Assembly (NCBI RefSeq): GCF_023008405.1
Contig: NZ_CP095376.1
Span: forward strand, 9,962,501-10,026,500
Origin: Amycolatopsis sp. FBCC-B4732
Lineage (GTDB): Bacteria; Actinomycetota; Actinomycetes; Mycobacteriales; Pseudonocardiaceae
Direction of reading: 5' to 3'
Length of the DNA: 64,000 nucleotides
Part shown: positions 27,999-37,457 of the stretch, piece after piece
Layout of the letters: each line of letters starts with the position of its first letter
Numbering within the stretch: position 1 is the stretch's first letter
The notes under the pieces: model-generated
Told to the model about the DNA's origin: nothing
Seen by the model: the letters and a program-made list of their open reading frames with translations, nothing else
Database searches by the model: none
Position numbers and translations under genes: made by a program

Positions 27999-28598
27999 CT
28001 ACCGTGCACGGTGCTGCAGGCCGCTCCACAGCACGTCCATAGCGTATTCGGTGGCCGTCTCGGGGTTCACCTCATCGTGTTTCTCGCACCAGATCGCGAG
28101 CCGTTCGCACGCCCCGACCACGAATTCCGCGGCCGCTTCGGCCCGCAGGTCGTCGCCGCTGTCGAAGTAGCCGCTCATCAACGCGGCGATTAGGTCGGTC
28201 TGCTGGCGGCGGGTCTCCTCGACCTCGTCCGCGGCCGGCGTGCCGATCAGCGCCATTTCGTGGCGCAGCAGCGACCACGCCTGGCGCCGCTCGCGGATGA
28301 AGACGAAGAAGGCGAGCAGGCCGCGGCGCAGCGCGTCCTCGGCCGTCGCCGCGCCGACCGTCGCCTGCTCGGTGACCTCGCGCAGGATCGACCGCGACTC
28401 GCGGATGCAGGCCAGCAGCAGGCCTTCCTTCGAGTTGAAGTACTCGTAGAGCATCGGCTTCGAGACGCCCACCAGTTCGGCGATCTCGTCCATCGACGCC
28501 GCCGCGTAGCCGCGTGCCGCGAAAACCTCTTCGGCGACCTCGACCATCTGCCGCATCCGCTCGGCCCGGGGCATGCGCTTGCGCTTCGCGGTCGTCAT
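27999..28598 (-). CDS. TetR family regulator
   Basis: 199 residues. N-terminal DNA-binding helices AARGYAAASMDEIAELVGVSKPMLYEYF are clear (quoted in two motifs in the frame: AARGYAAASMDEIAEL and GVSKPMLYEYFNSKEG). The C-terminal ligand domain is generic. ATG at 28598, divergent from the monooxygenase; the 72-nt interval holds a TACTCTGAGTA dyad. Probably represses itself and the monooxygenase, like EthR-EthA in mycobacteria. Confidence 0.9.
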   Translation of the reverse strand: MTTAKRKRMPRAERMRQMVEVAEEVFAARGYAAASMDEIAELVGVSKPMLYEYFNSKEGLLLACIRESRSILREVTEQATVGAATAEDALRRGLLAFFVFIRERRQAWSLLRHEMALIGTPAADEVEETRRQQTDLIAALMSGYFDSGDDLRAEAAAEFVVGACERLAIWCEKHDEVNPETATEYAMDVLWSGLQHRAR

Positions 28599-28623
28599 GG
28601 GCAACACTCTACCGGCAGTAACC

Positions 28624-28634
28624 TACTCTGAGTA
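28624..28634. promoter_or_regulatory. Candidate TetR operator
   Basis: Palindrome TACTC-T-GAGTA in the interval between the divergent TetR and monooxygenase genes, with further ACTC-like half-sites on both sides (28605 and 28650 areas). Placement is right for a shared operator; no binding data. Confidence 0.4.
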
Positions 28635-28670
28635 AGATGGACGACGAGTAACAGGCAACGGGAGGGCGCC

Positions 28671-30128
28671 ATGGGCAACCGCACGGAAACCGGGGTCGTC
28701 ATCGTCGGGACCGGCTTCTCCGGTCTCGGCATGGCGATCCAGCTGCGCAAGGAGGGGCGCGACGACTTCGTCATCCTCGAAAAGGCGCAGGACGTCGGCG
28801 GCACCTGGCGCGACAACAGCTACCCGGGGTGCGCCTGCGACATCCCGTCGCACATGTACTCGTTCTCCTTCGAGCAGAACCCGGGCTGGTCGCGGGCCTA
28901 CTCGCCGCAGCCGGAGATCTGGCGCTACATGCGCGAGGTCGCCGACAAGTACGACCTGCGCCGCTTCGTCCGGTTCGGCCAGGAGATGACCGGCGCCCGC
29001 TGGGACGCCGAGGGCAACCGCTGGCACGTCGCCACGAGGGGCGGCGACGAGTTCGTGGGGAACGCCCTGGTCGCCGGGGTCGGCGCGCTGCACCTGCCGA
29101 TGGTCCCGGACCTGCCGGGCATCGAGAAGTTCGCGGGCCCGGCCTACCACTCCGCGCAGTGGCGCCACGACGTCGACCTCGAGGGCAAGAAGGTCGCCGT
29201 GATCGGCACCGGCGCCAGCGCGGTCCAGTTCGTGCCGAAGATCGCGCCCGAGGTGGCCGAGCTGACGCTGTTCCAGCGGACGCCGCCGTGGATCATGCCC
29301 AAGGCCGACCACGAGATGTCCGGGCGCACCCGCGCGCTGTTCAGGGCGTTCCCGCCGGCTCAGCGCGCCTACCGGAACCTGCTCTACTGGCTGCTCGAAG
29401 CGCGCGCGATCGGCTTCAACGGCCAGTCGTGGGTCATGAAGCTGGGCCAGCGCCTGGCCAAGCGGAACATCGACCGTGCGATCAGCGACCCGACCTTACG
29501 CCGTAAGGTCACGCCGGACTACACCATGGGCTGCAAGCGCGTGCTCATCTCCAACGAGTACTACCCGGCGCTGGCGCGAGACAACGTCGACGTCGTCACC
29601 GACGGCGTGCGGGAGGTGCGCGAACGCAGCGTCGTCGACGCGGCGGGGGTCGAGCACGAGGCCGACGTCATCATCTACGGCACCGGCTTCCACGTCACCG
29701 ACGCCTTCGACGACCTGGAGATCGTCGGCCGCGACGGGCGCAACCTCGGCAAGGAGTGGGCGACCGAGGGGATGCGGACGCACCTCGGGATCACCGTCGC
29801 CGGCTTCCCGAACCTGTTCTTCCTGCTCGGCCCGAACACCGGGCTCGGGCACAACTCGGTCGTGTTCATGATCGAGGCCCAGATCTCCTACGTCGCGGAG
29901 GCGCTGCGGCTGGCCCGGGGCCGGGCGATCGAGCCGAAGCCCGAGGTGCAGGAGCGGTTCAACACCGACATCCAGCGCAAGCTCGCGAAGGGCATCTGGA
30001 CGCGCGGCGGCTGCAAGAGCTGGTACCTCGACGCCAAGGGCGTCAACCGCACCATCTGGCCGGGCTTCACCTGGCGCTACTGGCTGGACACCCGGAAGGT
30101 GCGGCGCGAAGACTTCCTGGTCGGCTGA
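28671..30128 (+). CDS. Baeyer-Villiger-type flavin monooxygenase
   Basis: 485 residues. Class B flavoprotein monooxygenase inserting oxygen next to ketones or on thioamides. FAD site VVIVGTGFSGLGMA, NADPH site VAVIGTGASAVQ, the fingerprint FAGPAYHSAQW, and the late GTGFH motif (IIYGTGFHVTDAF) are present. Close in size to EthA/MymA. ATG after GGGAGG. Followed by a strong hairpin at 30133-30174. Divergent from the TetR gene that probably controls it. Confidence 0.93.
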   Translation: MGNRTETGVVIVGTGFSGLGMAIQLRKEGRDDFVILEKAQDVGGTWRDNSYPGCACDIPSHMYSFSFEQNPGWSRAYSPQPEIWRYMREVADKYDLRRFVRFGQEMTGARWDAEGNRWHVATRGGDEFVGNALVAGVGALHLPMVPDLPGIEKFAGPAYHSAQWRHDVDLEGKKVAVIGTGASAVQFVPKIAPEVAELTLFQRTPPWIMPKADHEMSGRTRALFRAFPPAQRAYRNLLYWLLEARAIGFNGQSWVMKLGQRLAKRNIDRAISDPTLRRKVTPDYTMGCKRVLISNEYYPALARDNVDVVTDGVREVRERSVVDAAGVEHEADVIIYGTGFHVTDAFDDLEIVGRDGRNLGKEWATEGMRTHLGITVAGFPNLFFLLGPNTGLGHNSVVFMIEAQISYVAEALRLARGRAIEPKPEVQERFNTDIQRKLAKGIWTRGGCKSWYLDAKGVNRTIWPGFTWRYWLDTRKVRREDFLVG

Positions 30129-30132
30129 GGGG

Positions 30133-30174
30133 CGTGGGTGTTCAGGGCGGTTCTGACCGCCCTGAACACCCACG
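30133..30174. terminator. 19-bp perfect hairpin after the monooxygenase gene
   Basis: CGTGGGTGTTCAGGGCGGT pairs perfectly with its reverse complement across a TCTG loop, 4 nt after the stop. It lies between the monooxygenase and the convergent XRE gene. No T-run follows, as usual in high-GC actinomycetes. Confidence 0.8.
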
Positions 30175-30186
30175 ACCGGGCTGGGA

Positions 30187-30732
30187 CTAGCGGGAGACGT
30201 AGCGGCGGAGGCCGGCGATCAGCTCGACGGTCGGCAGCTCGCAGAGCTCGGCCATGCGCTCCAGCGCGGGCAGGTCGAGCGCCACCTCGGCGGCGCCGTG
30301 CTCGCCCGACTGGCGCAGCCGGTCCTCGGCCCAGCGGCGCAGGGGGAGCAGTTCGGGGGACTCATCCGCGACGACCTTGCGCAGGTCGACGCGGACCCGG
30401 CCGGGCTCGTCGACGAACACCCGGCGGTGCACCTTCGCCAGCAGGTCCTGGGGCAGCTCGTCCATCGCGACGCACAGCTCGACCAGGCGCACGACGGAGC
30501 ACTGTCTCGTGCCCAGTTCGTAGGTGGCCAGCGTCTGCAGCGAAATCTCGCTCTGCAGGTGCTGGTTGAGCTCCTTGCGCGTCCAGCCCCGGCTGCGCCG
30601 GAGCTTCCGGAGCTCGTCCCCGAGTATCCGCTGGTACTCCTCGCCGTCGATCAGCACATCAATTTCCCCTGCCGTGCGCTCCCGCGGCACCCGTACGGTT
30701 GTGACAACTTTCCCGTGCAGGTGCACCCTCAC
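30187..30732 (-). CDS. XRE-type helix-turn-helix regulator
   Basis: 181 residues from GTG 30732; a shorter GTG start is possible. Helix-turn-helix in residues ~38-95: LGDELRKLRRSRGWTRKEL, SLQTLATYELGTRQCSVVRL. The C-terminal half is acidic and helical without known ligand site. Members of this group occur widely in Pseudonocardiaceae near development or division genes; its target is unknown. Stands alone between a terminator and the LCP gene. Confidence 0.8.
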   Translation of the reverse strand: MRVHLHGKVVTTVRVPRERTAGEIDVLIDGEEYQRILGDELRKLRRSRGWTRKELNQHLQSEISLQTLATYELGTRQCSVVRLVELCVAMDELPQDLLAKVHRRVFVDEPGRVRVDLRKVVADESPELLPLRRWAEDRLRQSGEHGAAEVALDLPALERMAELCELPTVELIAGLRRYVSR

Positions 30733-30852
30733 GTGTATGTAAGTGCGCAGGAGCCCGACCCTTACGCGAATTCGCGCATGTCTTTGATACCGATTGCGCG
30801 AGTTAGGCCGAACGGGTTAACGCCGGCTCGCTCACCGGCGCATTCCCGGGGG

Positions 30853-32514
30853 TCAGTTGACGCAGGGAACGCCCTCGGCCGTGATCGGCTTCTCCGCGTC
30901 GGCGGGCGGCGCGGCGGCCTGGGACGGCGCGCTCGAGGAAGCACCGGCACCGGCGCCCGAGTTCGCGTCGGAGGTGGCGCCCTGGAAGTCGGCGCCGAGG
31001 AAGACCAGCACGTGACCGGCCTGGACGCTCTTGTCCTCCTGGATCGTCGGCGAGCCGCCCAGGGCGTCTGCGACGGCCTGGCCCTTGTCCTTGCCGCCCT
31101 TCGGCACCCAGATGACCGTCGTCTTGCGCGAGGTCGCGTTCGCCGTGTCGCCGGAGGTGAAGCCCTTGCCTTCGAGGGTCTTGGCGACGCTCGCGGCCAG
31201 GCCGGTCTTGCCGGAGGCGTTGCGGACGTCGACCGTGGTCGCCTTGTTGGCGGGGTCGGCCTGCGGCGCGGGCGGCTGCGACGTCTGACCGGGCTGCGGT
31301 CCGGCGAGGCTCTGCACGAACTGCTTGACCTCGGTGGGGTCGACCTGGATGGCGACGCCGTCCTCGGGGGTCCGGTACTCGACGTTCTTCACCGGGATGG
31401 TCCGGAACTCGAGCTGGCCGCCGGTCAGGCCCTTCATCTGCTGGGCGAACCCGAAGATGTCCCAGTTCTGGTTGAGCACGACCGACTTCTTGATGGCGTC
31501 GATCAGGTCGTTGAGCTTGCCGGGGTTGGTCAGCGTGCCCGCCGAGAGCACCTTGCGGGCCATGCCGGCCATGAACACCTGCTGCCGGACGACCCGGTCG
31601 AGGTCGCCGTTGGGCAGGCCGTGGCGCTGGCGGACGAACTCGAGCGCCTCGACGCCGGAGATCGTGTGCTGGCCCTTGCTGAAGTTCGCCCCGGAGTACT
31701 GGTCCTTGACGTTGTCGTTCAGGCAGACGTCGACGCCGCCGATGGCCTTGGTGATGTCGCTGAAGCCGAGCAGGTTGACCGCGGCGTAGTTGTCGATGGT
31801 CGACCCGGTGAGCTTCTCGATCGTCTGGATCAGCTCCTTCGCCCCGGCCTGGTTGGCCTTGACGTCGAGCTCCTTCGGGTCGGTGACGCCCTGCTTCTGC
31901 AGGTCCTTGCGGGCCGCGAGCATCGCGCGGGCGTACGCCGAGTTGATCTTGTGCTTGCCGTAGCCGGGGATGTCGACGTAGGAGTCGCGCGGCAGGGACA
32001 TCGCGACGGCCTTGCTGCCGTCGTTCGGGATGTGCACGAAGATGAGCGAGTCGGTGTTGAGCTCGCCGTCGGACTCGCCGGCGCGCAGCTCGTCGAGCAC
32101 CTCGCGCGGCAGGGGGTTGCCCTGGGCGTCGGTGCGGCTGTCCAGGCCGACCAGCAGGATGTCGCGGGCGCCGTCGGCCGGCTTGTCGCCGCCGGCGTCG
32201 TCGCTGATCACGTTCGCGTAGTTCAGCCCGTTGACCAGGCCCTGCATGGCCGCCCACGCGTACCCGGTCAGGCCCATCACCAGCAGCGAGACGACGGCCA
32301 GCGCGATCTTCGCGCCGCGGAAGGAGTTGCGGCGGCCCCGCGCGACCGGGCGCGGCCGGGGGCGGCGCTGCGCGGGAGCGGGACGGCGGGCGTCCACGGG
32401 CTCGCGGCGGGGCGCCGGGCGGCGGGACGGCGGTGGGGTGCGCCGGCCCGGCTCGTCCTGCCAGGGCCGGGCGGGGCGGCGGTCGCCTTGCCCGTTCCGC
32501 GGCGGGTGATCCAC
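30853..32514 (-). CDS. LytR-CpsA-Psr (LCP) family cell-wall ligase
   Basis: 553 residues. A basic, Pro/Arg-rich cytoplasmic N-terminus (~65 residues), one membrane span (IALAVVSLLVMGLTGYAWA), then the LCP domain with DILLVGLDSRTD, DSLIFVHIP, AVAMSLPRDSYVDIPGYG and the RQRHGLPNGDLDR motif. A C-terminal LytR_C domain (TTVDVRNASGKTGLAASVA) and a Ser/Ala/Pro tail follow. LCP enzymes attach polymers such as arabinogalactan to peptidoglycan. GTG start with GAGGAG 8 nt upstream. Confidence 0.93.
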   Translation of the reverse strand: MDHPPRNGQGDRRPARPWQDEPGRRTPPPSRRPAPRREPVDARRPAPAQRRPRPRPVARGRRNSFRGAKIALAVVSLLVMGLTGYAWAAMQGLVNGLNYANVISDDAGGDKPADGARDILLVGLDSRTDAQGNPLPREVLDELRAGESDGELNTDSLIFVHIPNDGSKAVAMSLPRDSYVDIPGYGKHKINSAYARAMLAARKDLQKQGVTDPKELDVKANQAGAKELIQTIEKLTGSTIDNYAAVNLLGFSDITKAIGGVDVCLNDNVKDQYSGANFSKGQHTISGVEALEFVRQRHGLPNGDLDRVVRQQVFMAGMARKVLSAGTLTNPGKLNDLIDAIKKSVVLNQNWDIFGFAQQMKGLTGGQLEFRTIPVKNVEYRTPEDGVAIQVDPTEVKQFVQSLAGPQPGQTSQPPAPQADPANKATTVDVRNASGKTGLAASVAKTLEGKGFTSGDTANATSRKTTVIWVPKGGKDKGQAVADALGGSPTIQEDKSVQAGHVLVFLGADFQGATSDANSGAGAGASSSAPSQAAAPPADAEKPITAEGVPCVN

Positions 32515-32657
32515 GCGGGCGACTCCTCACTGCTTCGATCGGTGGTCCTGGGGTTGGGACGCATGGTGCCTGCCCCGGGTTGCCGTAGCGTTACACATCC
32601 CCCCACGAATGTGTCATGCACCACCCAGTTTCCCGCAGGACCGGCGCTTTCGCCTGG

Positions 32658-34844
32658 TCACGAAGCCGCCCCCGCCGGACGTCTGGCCGGCAGCAGCGTG
32701 CCGGCCGCGGCGAGCAGGGCGAACGCCGCCGTCACGACGTGCAGGGTGACGCCGAGGAAGCCGGGCGTGCCGCCGTCCGCGGCGAACAGCAGTGAGGGCG
32801 CGCAGGCCAGCGCCGTGGCCAGCCAGGTGCCGGTCGCCGCGCCCGCGCCGATCCGGATCGTGTGCAGCAGGAAGACCCCGAGCAGCAGGTGCACCAGGCT
32901 CTGGATCGGGTCGAGCCGCAGGCCGAGCAGGTCGGCGTCGGCGGCCACCCCGCCGAACCGGGTCAGCGCGAAGCCGAACACGCCGAGCATCGCGTAGCCG
33001 ATGCCGAGCACGGCCGCGGCCCGCGTGAGCACCGCCGTCCGGCGGCCGGGGAGCTCGGCCGCGCGAGGTGCCCGTGCACCGTGGCTGTGCCGCTCGAACC
33101 ACCAGAAGACCACGGTCGCGGGCACCGCGAGCAGCCCGACCGCGACCAGCGTCCGCGGCCGGATCAGCCAGCTCAGGCCGTCGGCGATCCGCCCCGGCAG
33201 GTAGACGACGGCGACGAGCAGCAGCATCGCGGCGAGGAACGCCAGGTAGAGGCTCATCGGCGCGCGCAGGACGAACCGGCAGGCGGTGGCGACGCCGGGA
33301 CGGCGGCCGAGGCGCGCCAGCGGGCCGGCGAGGAGCCCGAGCAGGCCCAGCTGGACCAGGCCGAGCAGCAGCACGCCCCACGGCGGCGCCGACAACGCCG
33401 CCGGGGCGCCCGGGCTGCCGAGCAGGACAGGTGGCCCGCCCCGCAGGACGCTCGCCACGACGAGGCCCGCTACCCCGCTCGCGGTGGCCACGGCGAGCAG
33501 CCGTCGTGCCGGGCGTACGCCGTCGGCGTGGGCGAAGGCGAGCTGCTGGGCGAGGAGCGCGAGGGCGAACGTCGCCGCGTAGCGGGGCAGCGGCGAACCC
33601 GCGGCGTCCGCGAGCACCTCGCCGCCGACGACCAGCGCGAGCAGGACGGCGGCCGCGCTCACCGGCGCCCGGCGGTGCAGGGCCAGCAGCGCGGGCGCGC
33701 AGACGATCGTCAGCAGGTAGACCCCGAGCAGCCAGAGCGGGTGCAGCGCGATCCGCATGACCGTGGCCGTCGTGCCGGCCGGGATGCCGAGCAGTTCGAG
33801 CGCGAGCGGCGTCAGCAGCGCGACGACGGCGAAGATCAGCGCCGGGCGGAGCAGCGGGCTGGCGCGTTCGGCCAGGAAGTGGCGGTAGCCGCCGCCGGCT
33901 TCCTGCTCGGCGCGCCAGCCGGCGGCGTTGGCGTGGCCGCCGGCGAAGAAGATCAGCGGGGTGAGCTGGGTGAGCCAGGTGAGCGGCCACCACGCCGTCT
34001 CGGCGGCGCCCGCCCAGTGCGCGAGCGCCGTCACGGACTCGCCGAGGAGCAGCAGGACGACCCCGCCGGCGCCGAGCAGCGCCCACCGGCTGACGTCGGC
34101 GGGGGTGGCGGGGGCCGGCCGCCGTGGTTCGCGGCGGGTCCGCAGCCAGCCGCGCAGCCGGAACACCAGCAGGCAGGCGATCACGAGCACGCCGGCGACC
34201 ATCGGCCCGATCGGGTCGCCGACCGGCGGGCCCCAGCGCTGGTGCCACGAGTTGACGACCAGGCCCGCCGAGTAGAACGACGCGACCACCCGGCAGGTGA
34301 GCGCGGAGTTCATCGGGTTGAGGTCGCAGGCGTGGTGCATGTCGTAGGAGAGTCGGTCGTCGAGCGCCGCCCGGACCTCCGGGCCGAGCGGGTGGCCCTT
34401 GCGGTCGGCGTAGCGCAGCAGGTCGTAGCCGAGATCGTGCGCCTTGCACGGCACGGCGTAGTCCCACTTGGTGTTGTCGTCGCCCCACGGCGTCGAGCAG
34501 CCGCCGTCGACGTGGACCGCGCGGACGGTCCCGTCGCGCGCCGGCAGCGCGCCCGGGGTGACGCCGCTGAGCGCGGTGAAGTCCTTCGGCAGCAGCGCGA
34601 GCGCGTCGGGGTGCGGGCCGGGGTGCACGAGCGCCTCGACGGCGTTCTGCGCGGCGAGCACGTCCCCGGTCGGCGGCCCCTGGTCGGGCGGCGACGGCGG
34701 GCGCGAGGCGATCAGCCCGAACGCGAAGACGACCAGCAGCACCAGCAGCAGCCACCCGGACGTCGACCAGGGTCGGCGACGACGAGGCGGCTCGGGCTCG
34801 GCTGGCATGGGTCCAGGGTGCCAGCCCGGGGGTGGGCCCGACAT
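32658..34844 (-). CDS. Fusion: phospholipase A2, acyltransferase-3-like membrane domain, DUF4383-like
   Basis: 728 residues from ATG 34844 (ATG 34808 also possible). A membrane span near residues 31-47 is followed by a prokaryotic phospholipase A2 domain: DNTKWDYAVPCKAHDLGYDL with the catalytic His136-Asp137 pair and cysteines for disulfides. After ~100 residues come about ten membrane helices resembling acyltransferase-3 proteins (LIFFAGGHANAAGW, FLAERASPLLRP). The last ~120 residues resemble DUF4383 (DPIQSLVHLLLGVFLLHT). A single polypeptide could thus cut and re-acylate lipids; this is inference. Divergent from a gene of unknown function. Confidence 0.8.
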   Translation of the reverse strand: MSGPPPGWHPGPMPAEPEPPRRRRPWSTSGWLLLVLLVVFAFGLIASRPPSPPDQGPPTGDVLAAQNAVEALVHPGPHPDALALLPKDFTALSGVTPGALPARDGTVRAVHVDGGCSTPWGDDNTKWDYAVPCKAHDLGYDLLRYADRKGHPLGPEVRAALDDRLSYDMHHACDLNPMNSALTCRVVASFYSAGLVVNSWHQRWGPPVGDPIGPMVAGVLVIACLLVFRLRGWLRTRREPRRPAPATPADVSRWALLGAGGVVLLLLGESVTALAHWAGAAETAWWPLTWLTQLTPLIFFAGGHANAAGWRAEQEAGGGYRHFLAERASPLLRPALIFAVVALLTPLALELLGIPAGTTATVMRIALHPLWLLGVYLLTIVCAPALLALHRRAPVSAAAVLLALVVGGEVLADAAGSPLPRYAATFALALLAQQLAFAHADGVRPARRLLAVATASGVAGLVVASVLRGGPPVLLGSPGAPAALSAPPWGVLLLGLVQLGLLGLLAGPLARLGRRPGVATACRFVLRAPMSLYLAFLAAMLLLVAVVYLPGRIADGLSWLIRPRTLVAVGLLAVPATVVFWWFERHSHGARAPRAAELPGRRTAVLTRAAAVLGIGYAMLGVFGFALTRFGGVAADADLLGLRLDPIQSLVHLLLGVFLLHTIRIGAGAATGTWLATALACAPSLLFAADGGTPGFLGVTLHVVTAAFALLAAAGTLLPARRPAGAAS

Positions 34845-34974
34845 GGGGACAACCCCAGTGTCGCGGCGCGGGTTTCCCCTAAGCTGCCCGATCGGCCGCC
34901 CGATCTCCTCTTCCCCGCGCGCACCCGGGTCGGTGACGCTGTCCCCGGGGGCGCGGTGACCAGGAGGGCGTGCG

Positions 34975-35886
34975 GTGAGCTCGACCGATCCCGGAGTACC
35001 GGTGGAGAACGCGGTCCGCGCCTTGCGCCGGCTGGCCCCCGGCGCGCTGGTGCGCCGGCCGCGGAGCCCGGAGCTGCGCGCGCTGGCGCGGGCGTTGCGG
35101 TCGCTCGCACCGCGCGAGCTGGCCCGGACGTGCCCGGACGCGGTGGCGCGGGTGGTGCTGGCCGGGCAGCTCGATGCGCTCGGCCGGGCGATGACGGGGT
35201 GGTACGGCTCGGCGGGCCCGGAGGCGGCTCGGCTGGTGCGGGCGGCGCGGTACAGCCGGCGGTTCGGGCGGGCCGGGCCGCTGCGGGAGCGGTTGCGGGC
35301 CGAGCCGGGCCTGCGCACGGCGGCGTTGGGGTGGGCCGAAGCGAGCGGCTGCCGGTTGTTGGTGGACGAGCTGCTGGGAGCGCCGCTGGTCCCGGGGGTG
35401 GAGGACGGACGGCGGGCGGCGGAGCTGGTGGTGGCTGCTGTGCTGCCGCAGGTGGAGCTGGGTGACCTGGGGCCAGGCGGCCCGGTGCCGGGCAGAGTGG
35501 CCGGCGGCGGTGACCGGGCCGGTGCCGGGCTCGAAGTTCGGGCGCTGCACCTCGGTGAACTCGGCTTCCGCGTCGACATCGAGGCCGATCCCCCCGTCGA
35601 CCTCGCTCGCGACGACGGCGGCCTGACCCTGCGCGCCCTCTGGTGGAACGGGCTCGGCCGCGTCGCCGACGACCTCGGCCACGAGTACCTCCTGCTCGCC
35701 AAGGACCCGGCCGGGACCGGAATTGTCCGGCACTGGTGTCACCCGCGGCCCGCGGCCGGGGCGCGGGTGCTGCGGCTCGAGTCCGGCGGCTACCGCGGTG
35801 AGCTGCTGCGGCTCGATCCCTCCGCCGCCCGGACCTGCGCCGACGTCCTCGTCAAGCTCGAGCTCACGGTGCGGCTGGCGGCGTGA
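34975..35886 (+). CDS. Hypothetical protein, 303 aa
   Basis: GTG start at 34975 with AGGAGGG 7 nt upstream. N-terminal half is Arg/Leu/Ala-rich and helical (ALRRLAPGALVRR, ARALRSLAPRELART). The C-terminal ~110 residues appear to be a beta domain (GFRVDIEADPPVDL, LRALWWNGLGRVADDLGHEYLLL). No family is recognised; no signal peptide or membrane span. The 3' end overlaps the convergent diguanylate cyclase gene by 23 nt. It faces away from the phospholipase fusion. Confidence 0.65.
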   Translation: MSSTDPGVPVENAVRALRRLAPGALVRRPRSPELRALARALRSLAPRELARTCPDAVARVVLAGQLDALGRAMTGWYGSAGPEAARLVRAARYSRRFGRAGPLRERLRAEPGLRTAALGWAEASGCRLLVDELLGAPLVPGVEDGRRAAELVVAAVLPQVELGDLGPGGPVPGRVAGGGDRAGAGLEVRALHLGELGFRVDIEADPPVDLARDDGGLTLRALWWNGLGRVADDLGHEYLLLAKDPAGTGIVRHWCHPRPAAGARVLRLESGGYRGELLRLDPSAARTCADVLVKLELTVRLAA

Positions 35887-37276
35887 GCGTGTCCGGCGCG
35901 AAGCAGACCTGGTCGCGGCCGTTCTCCTTGGCCAGGTAGACCGCCGCGTCCGCGGACTGGAGGAGGCGCTCCAGGGTGTCGCCGTGGCGGGGGTGGCGGG
36001 CCACGCCGATCGAAGTGGTCCGGTCCGCGATCGTCGCCGGGTCGCCGCGCTTGTCCGTGGTCACGATGTGCAACTTGGCAATCGCGACGCGTATCCGTTC
36101 GGCCGCGTCCCAGGTGGCTTCTTCGTCGATGTCCGGGAGCAGAATGAGGAATTCCTCACCGCCGAAACGGCCGACCAAGTCGCTCGGTCTCGTCACTTCG
36201 TCCAGCGTTTGCGCAACGGTGCGGAGCACGTCGTCGCCCGCCGGATGTCCATAGGTGTCGTTAATCCACTTGAAGTGGTCGAGATCGACCATCAGGAGCG
36301 CCAGCTGATCACTCGATCGAGCGGTCCGTTCCAGTGCCCGCTCCGCCGACTCCGACCAGCCGCGCATGTTGAGAATGCCCGTTTTCGGGTCGGTCCGGAC
36401 GTCGTTCTGGAGCTGGTCGAGTTCCGCGAGCCGATTGAAGACCACGGTGGCGACCGCCATCACCACGACCATCGGCGGGACGACGGCGAGCAGAATCGCG
36501 GTCACCGCGCCGAGGCCGACGGTGATCGCTTCGAGCATGTTGTCGGCCGGGCTGCCCAGGACGTTACGCAGGGTCGGCTCGGAGGACATGCCGAGCGCGA
36601 GTGCCCCGCCGACGTAGACGATCTGGATCGCCTCGTAGATCGCGGCGGTGACGACGATGGCGCCGAACTCGGCGAGGAAGTCGTCCCAGCCGGTGCCCAG
36701 GAAATGGGGGCCGAGCGCGGTGTAGGTGAGGTGCGCGAGCACCGCCGCGAGACCGTGCGTGATCGACGAGAAAATGAAGTTGTGTGCCGGGCGGCGGGCG
36801 ATGAACCAGTGCTGGAGCCGGACGACGAAGATGACGAGCAACGTCAGCGGAACCGGGAGGATCATCGCCGCGGAAAAAGTCCACACGGCGGTGAGGTCGA
36901 TCAGCACCGTCTTTTTGCGGTTGCGGCGCCGTTCTTCCTGCCGCTGGGTCAGCTGAATGTGCACCGTCGCGCCTGCCGCGAGGATTCCGAAATTCAGCCA
37001 ATCGCGGGAAACGAGCGCCTGTGAATAGGCGAGCGAAACCGCGAGAACGGCGATGGCCAATCCCTCGCTGCCCAGCATGAACGCGATGACGCGGGGACGT
37101 CGCCGCCAGAGCGCCCAGTTCCGCGGCGAGTGCGGGTGGTCGCGTCGGACCGTCCCGGGTGGACCACCGGGCGTGGTCGGCTGGTCCGGCTGTTCGTGCG
37201 GCGACGTCGGCCGCGGCCGGTCGCCGCCGGCCGGTTCGCCGCCGCCGGTCGCGGCGTCGTCTGGTCCGGGATGCAA
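35864..37276 (-). CDS. Membrane diguanylate cyclase (GGDEF)
   Basis: 470 residues from a TTG start at 37276, with a near-perfect Shine-Dalgarno AAAGGAGGTGA 6 nt upstream. N-terminal Pro/Arg-rich cytoplasmic tail, then about eight membrane segments of unknown sensing role, then a GGDEF domain making cyclic di-GMP. Active motif is FGGEEFLILLPD; the product-inhibition site RPSD stands five residues before it, so feedback control is likely intact. MVDLDHFKWINDTYGHPAGD is the usual metal/nucleotide region. Divergent from the NRDL mini-genes. Confidence 0.92.
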   Translation of the reverse strand: MHPGPDDAATGGGEPAGGDRPRPTSPHEQPDQPTTPGGPPGTVRRDHPHSPRNWALWRRRPRVIAFMLGSEGLAIAVLAVSLAYSQALVSRDWLNFGILAAGATVHIQLTQRQEERRRNRKKTVLIDLTAVWTFSAAMILPVPLTLLVIFVVRLQHWFIARRPAHNFIFSSITHGLAAVLAHLTYTALGPHFLGTGWDDFLAEFGAIVVTAAIYEAIQIVYVGGALALGMSSEPTLRNVLGSPADNMLEAITVGLGAVTAILLAVVPPMVVVMAVATVVFNRLAELDQLQNDVRTDPKTGILNMRGWSESAERALERTARSSDQLALLMVDLDHFKWINDTYGHPAGDDVLRTVAQTLDEVTRPSDLVGRFGGEEFLILLPDIDEEATWDAAERIRVAIAKLHIVTTDKRGDPATIADRTTSIGVARHPRHGDTLERLLQSADAAVYLAKENGRDQVCFAPDTLTPPAAP

Positions 37277-37457
37277 TTGGTCACCTCCTTTCCAGCCTAC
37301 TTCGGGTGTTGAGTAATCTCATCGGTACCTGCCAGAGTGTTCACACATTCCGTCGGCGGGTACCATCCCACTGCAACGGAACTGCCGAGTCCTCGGTGGA
37401 ACTGCCGGGAACGCGGACCAAAAGCATCTTCAGGCTCCCCACACGGAGGTGGCACCG

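Noticed and set aside
30298..32997. Plus-strand open frame of 899 codons
   Set aside because: Antisense of the LCP gene; its composition mirrors that gene and no ribosome site or family is seen.
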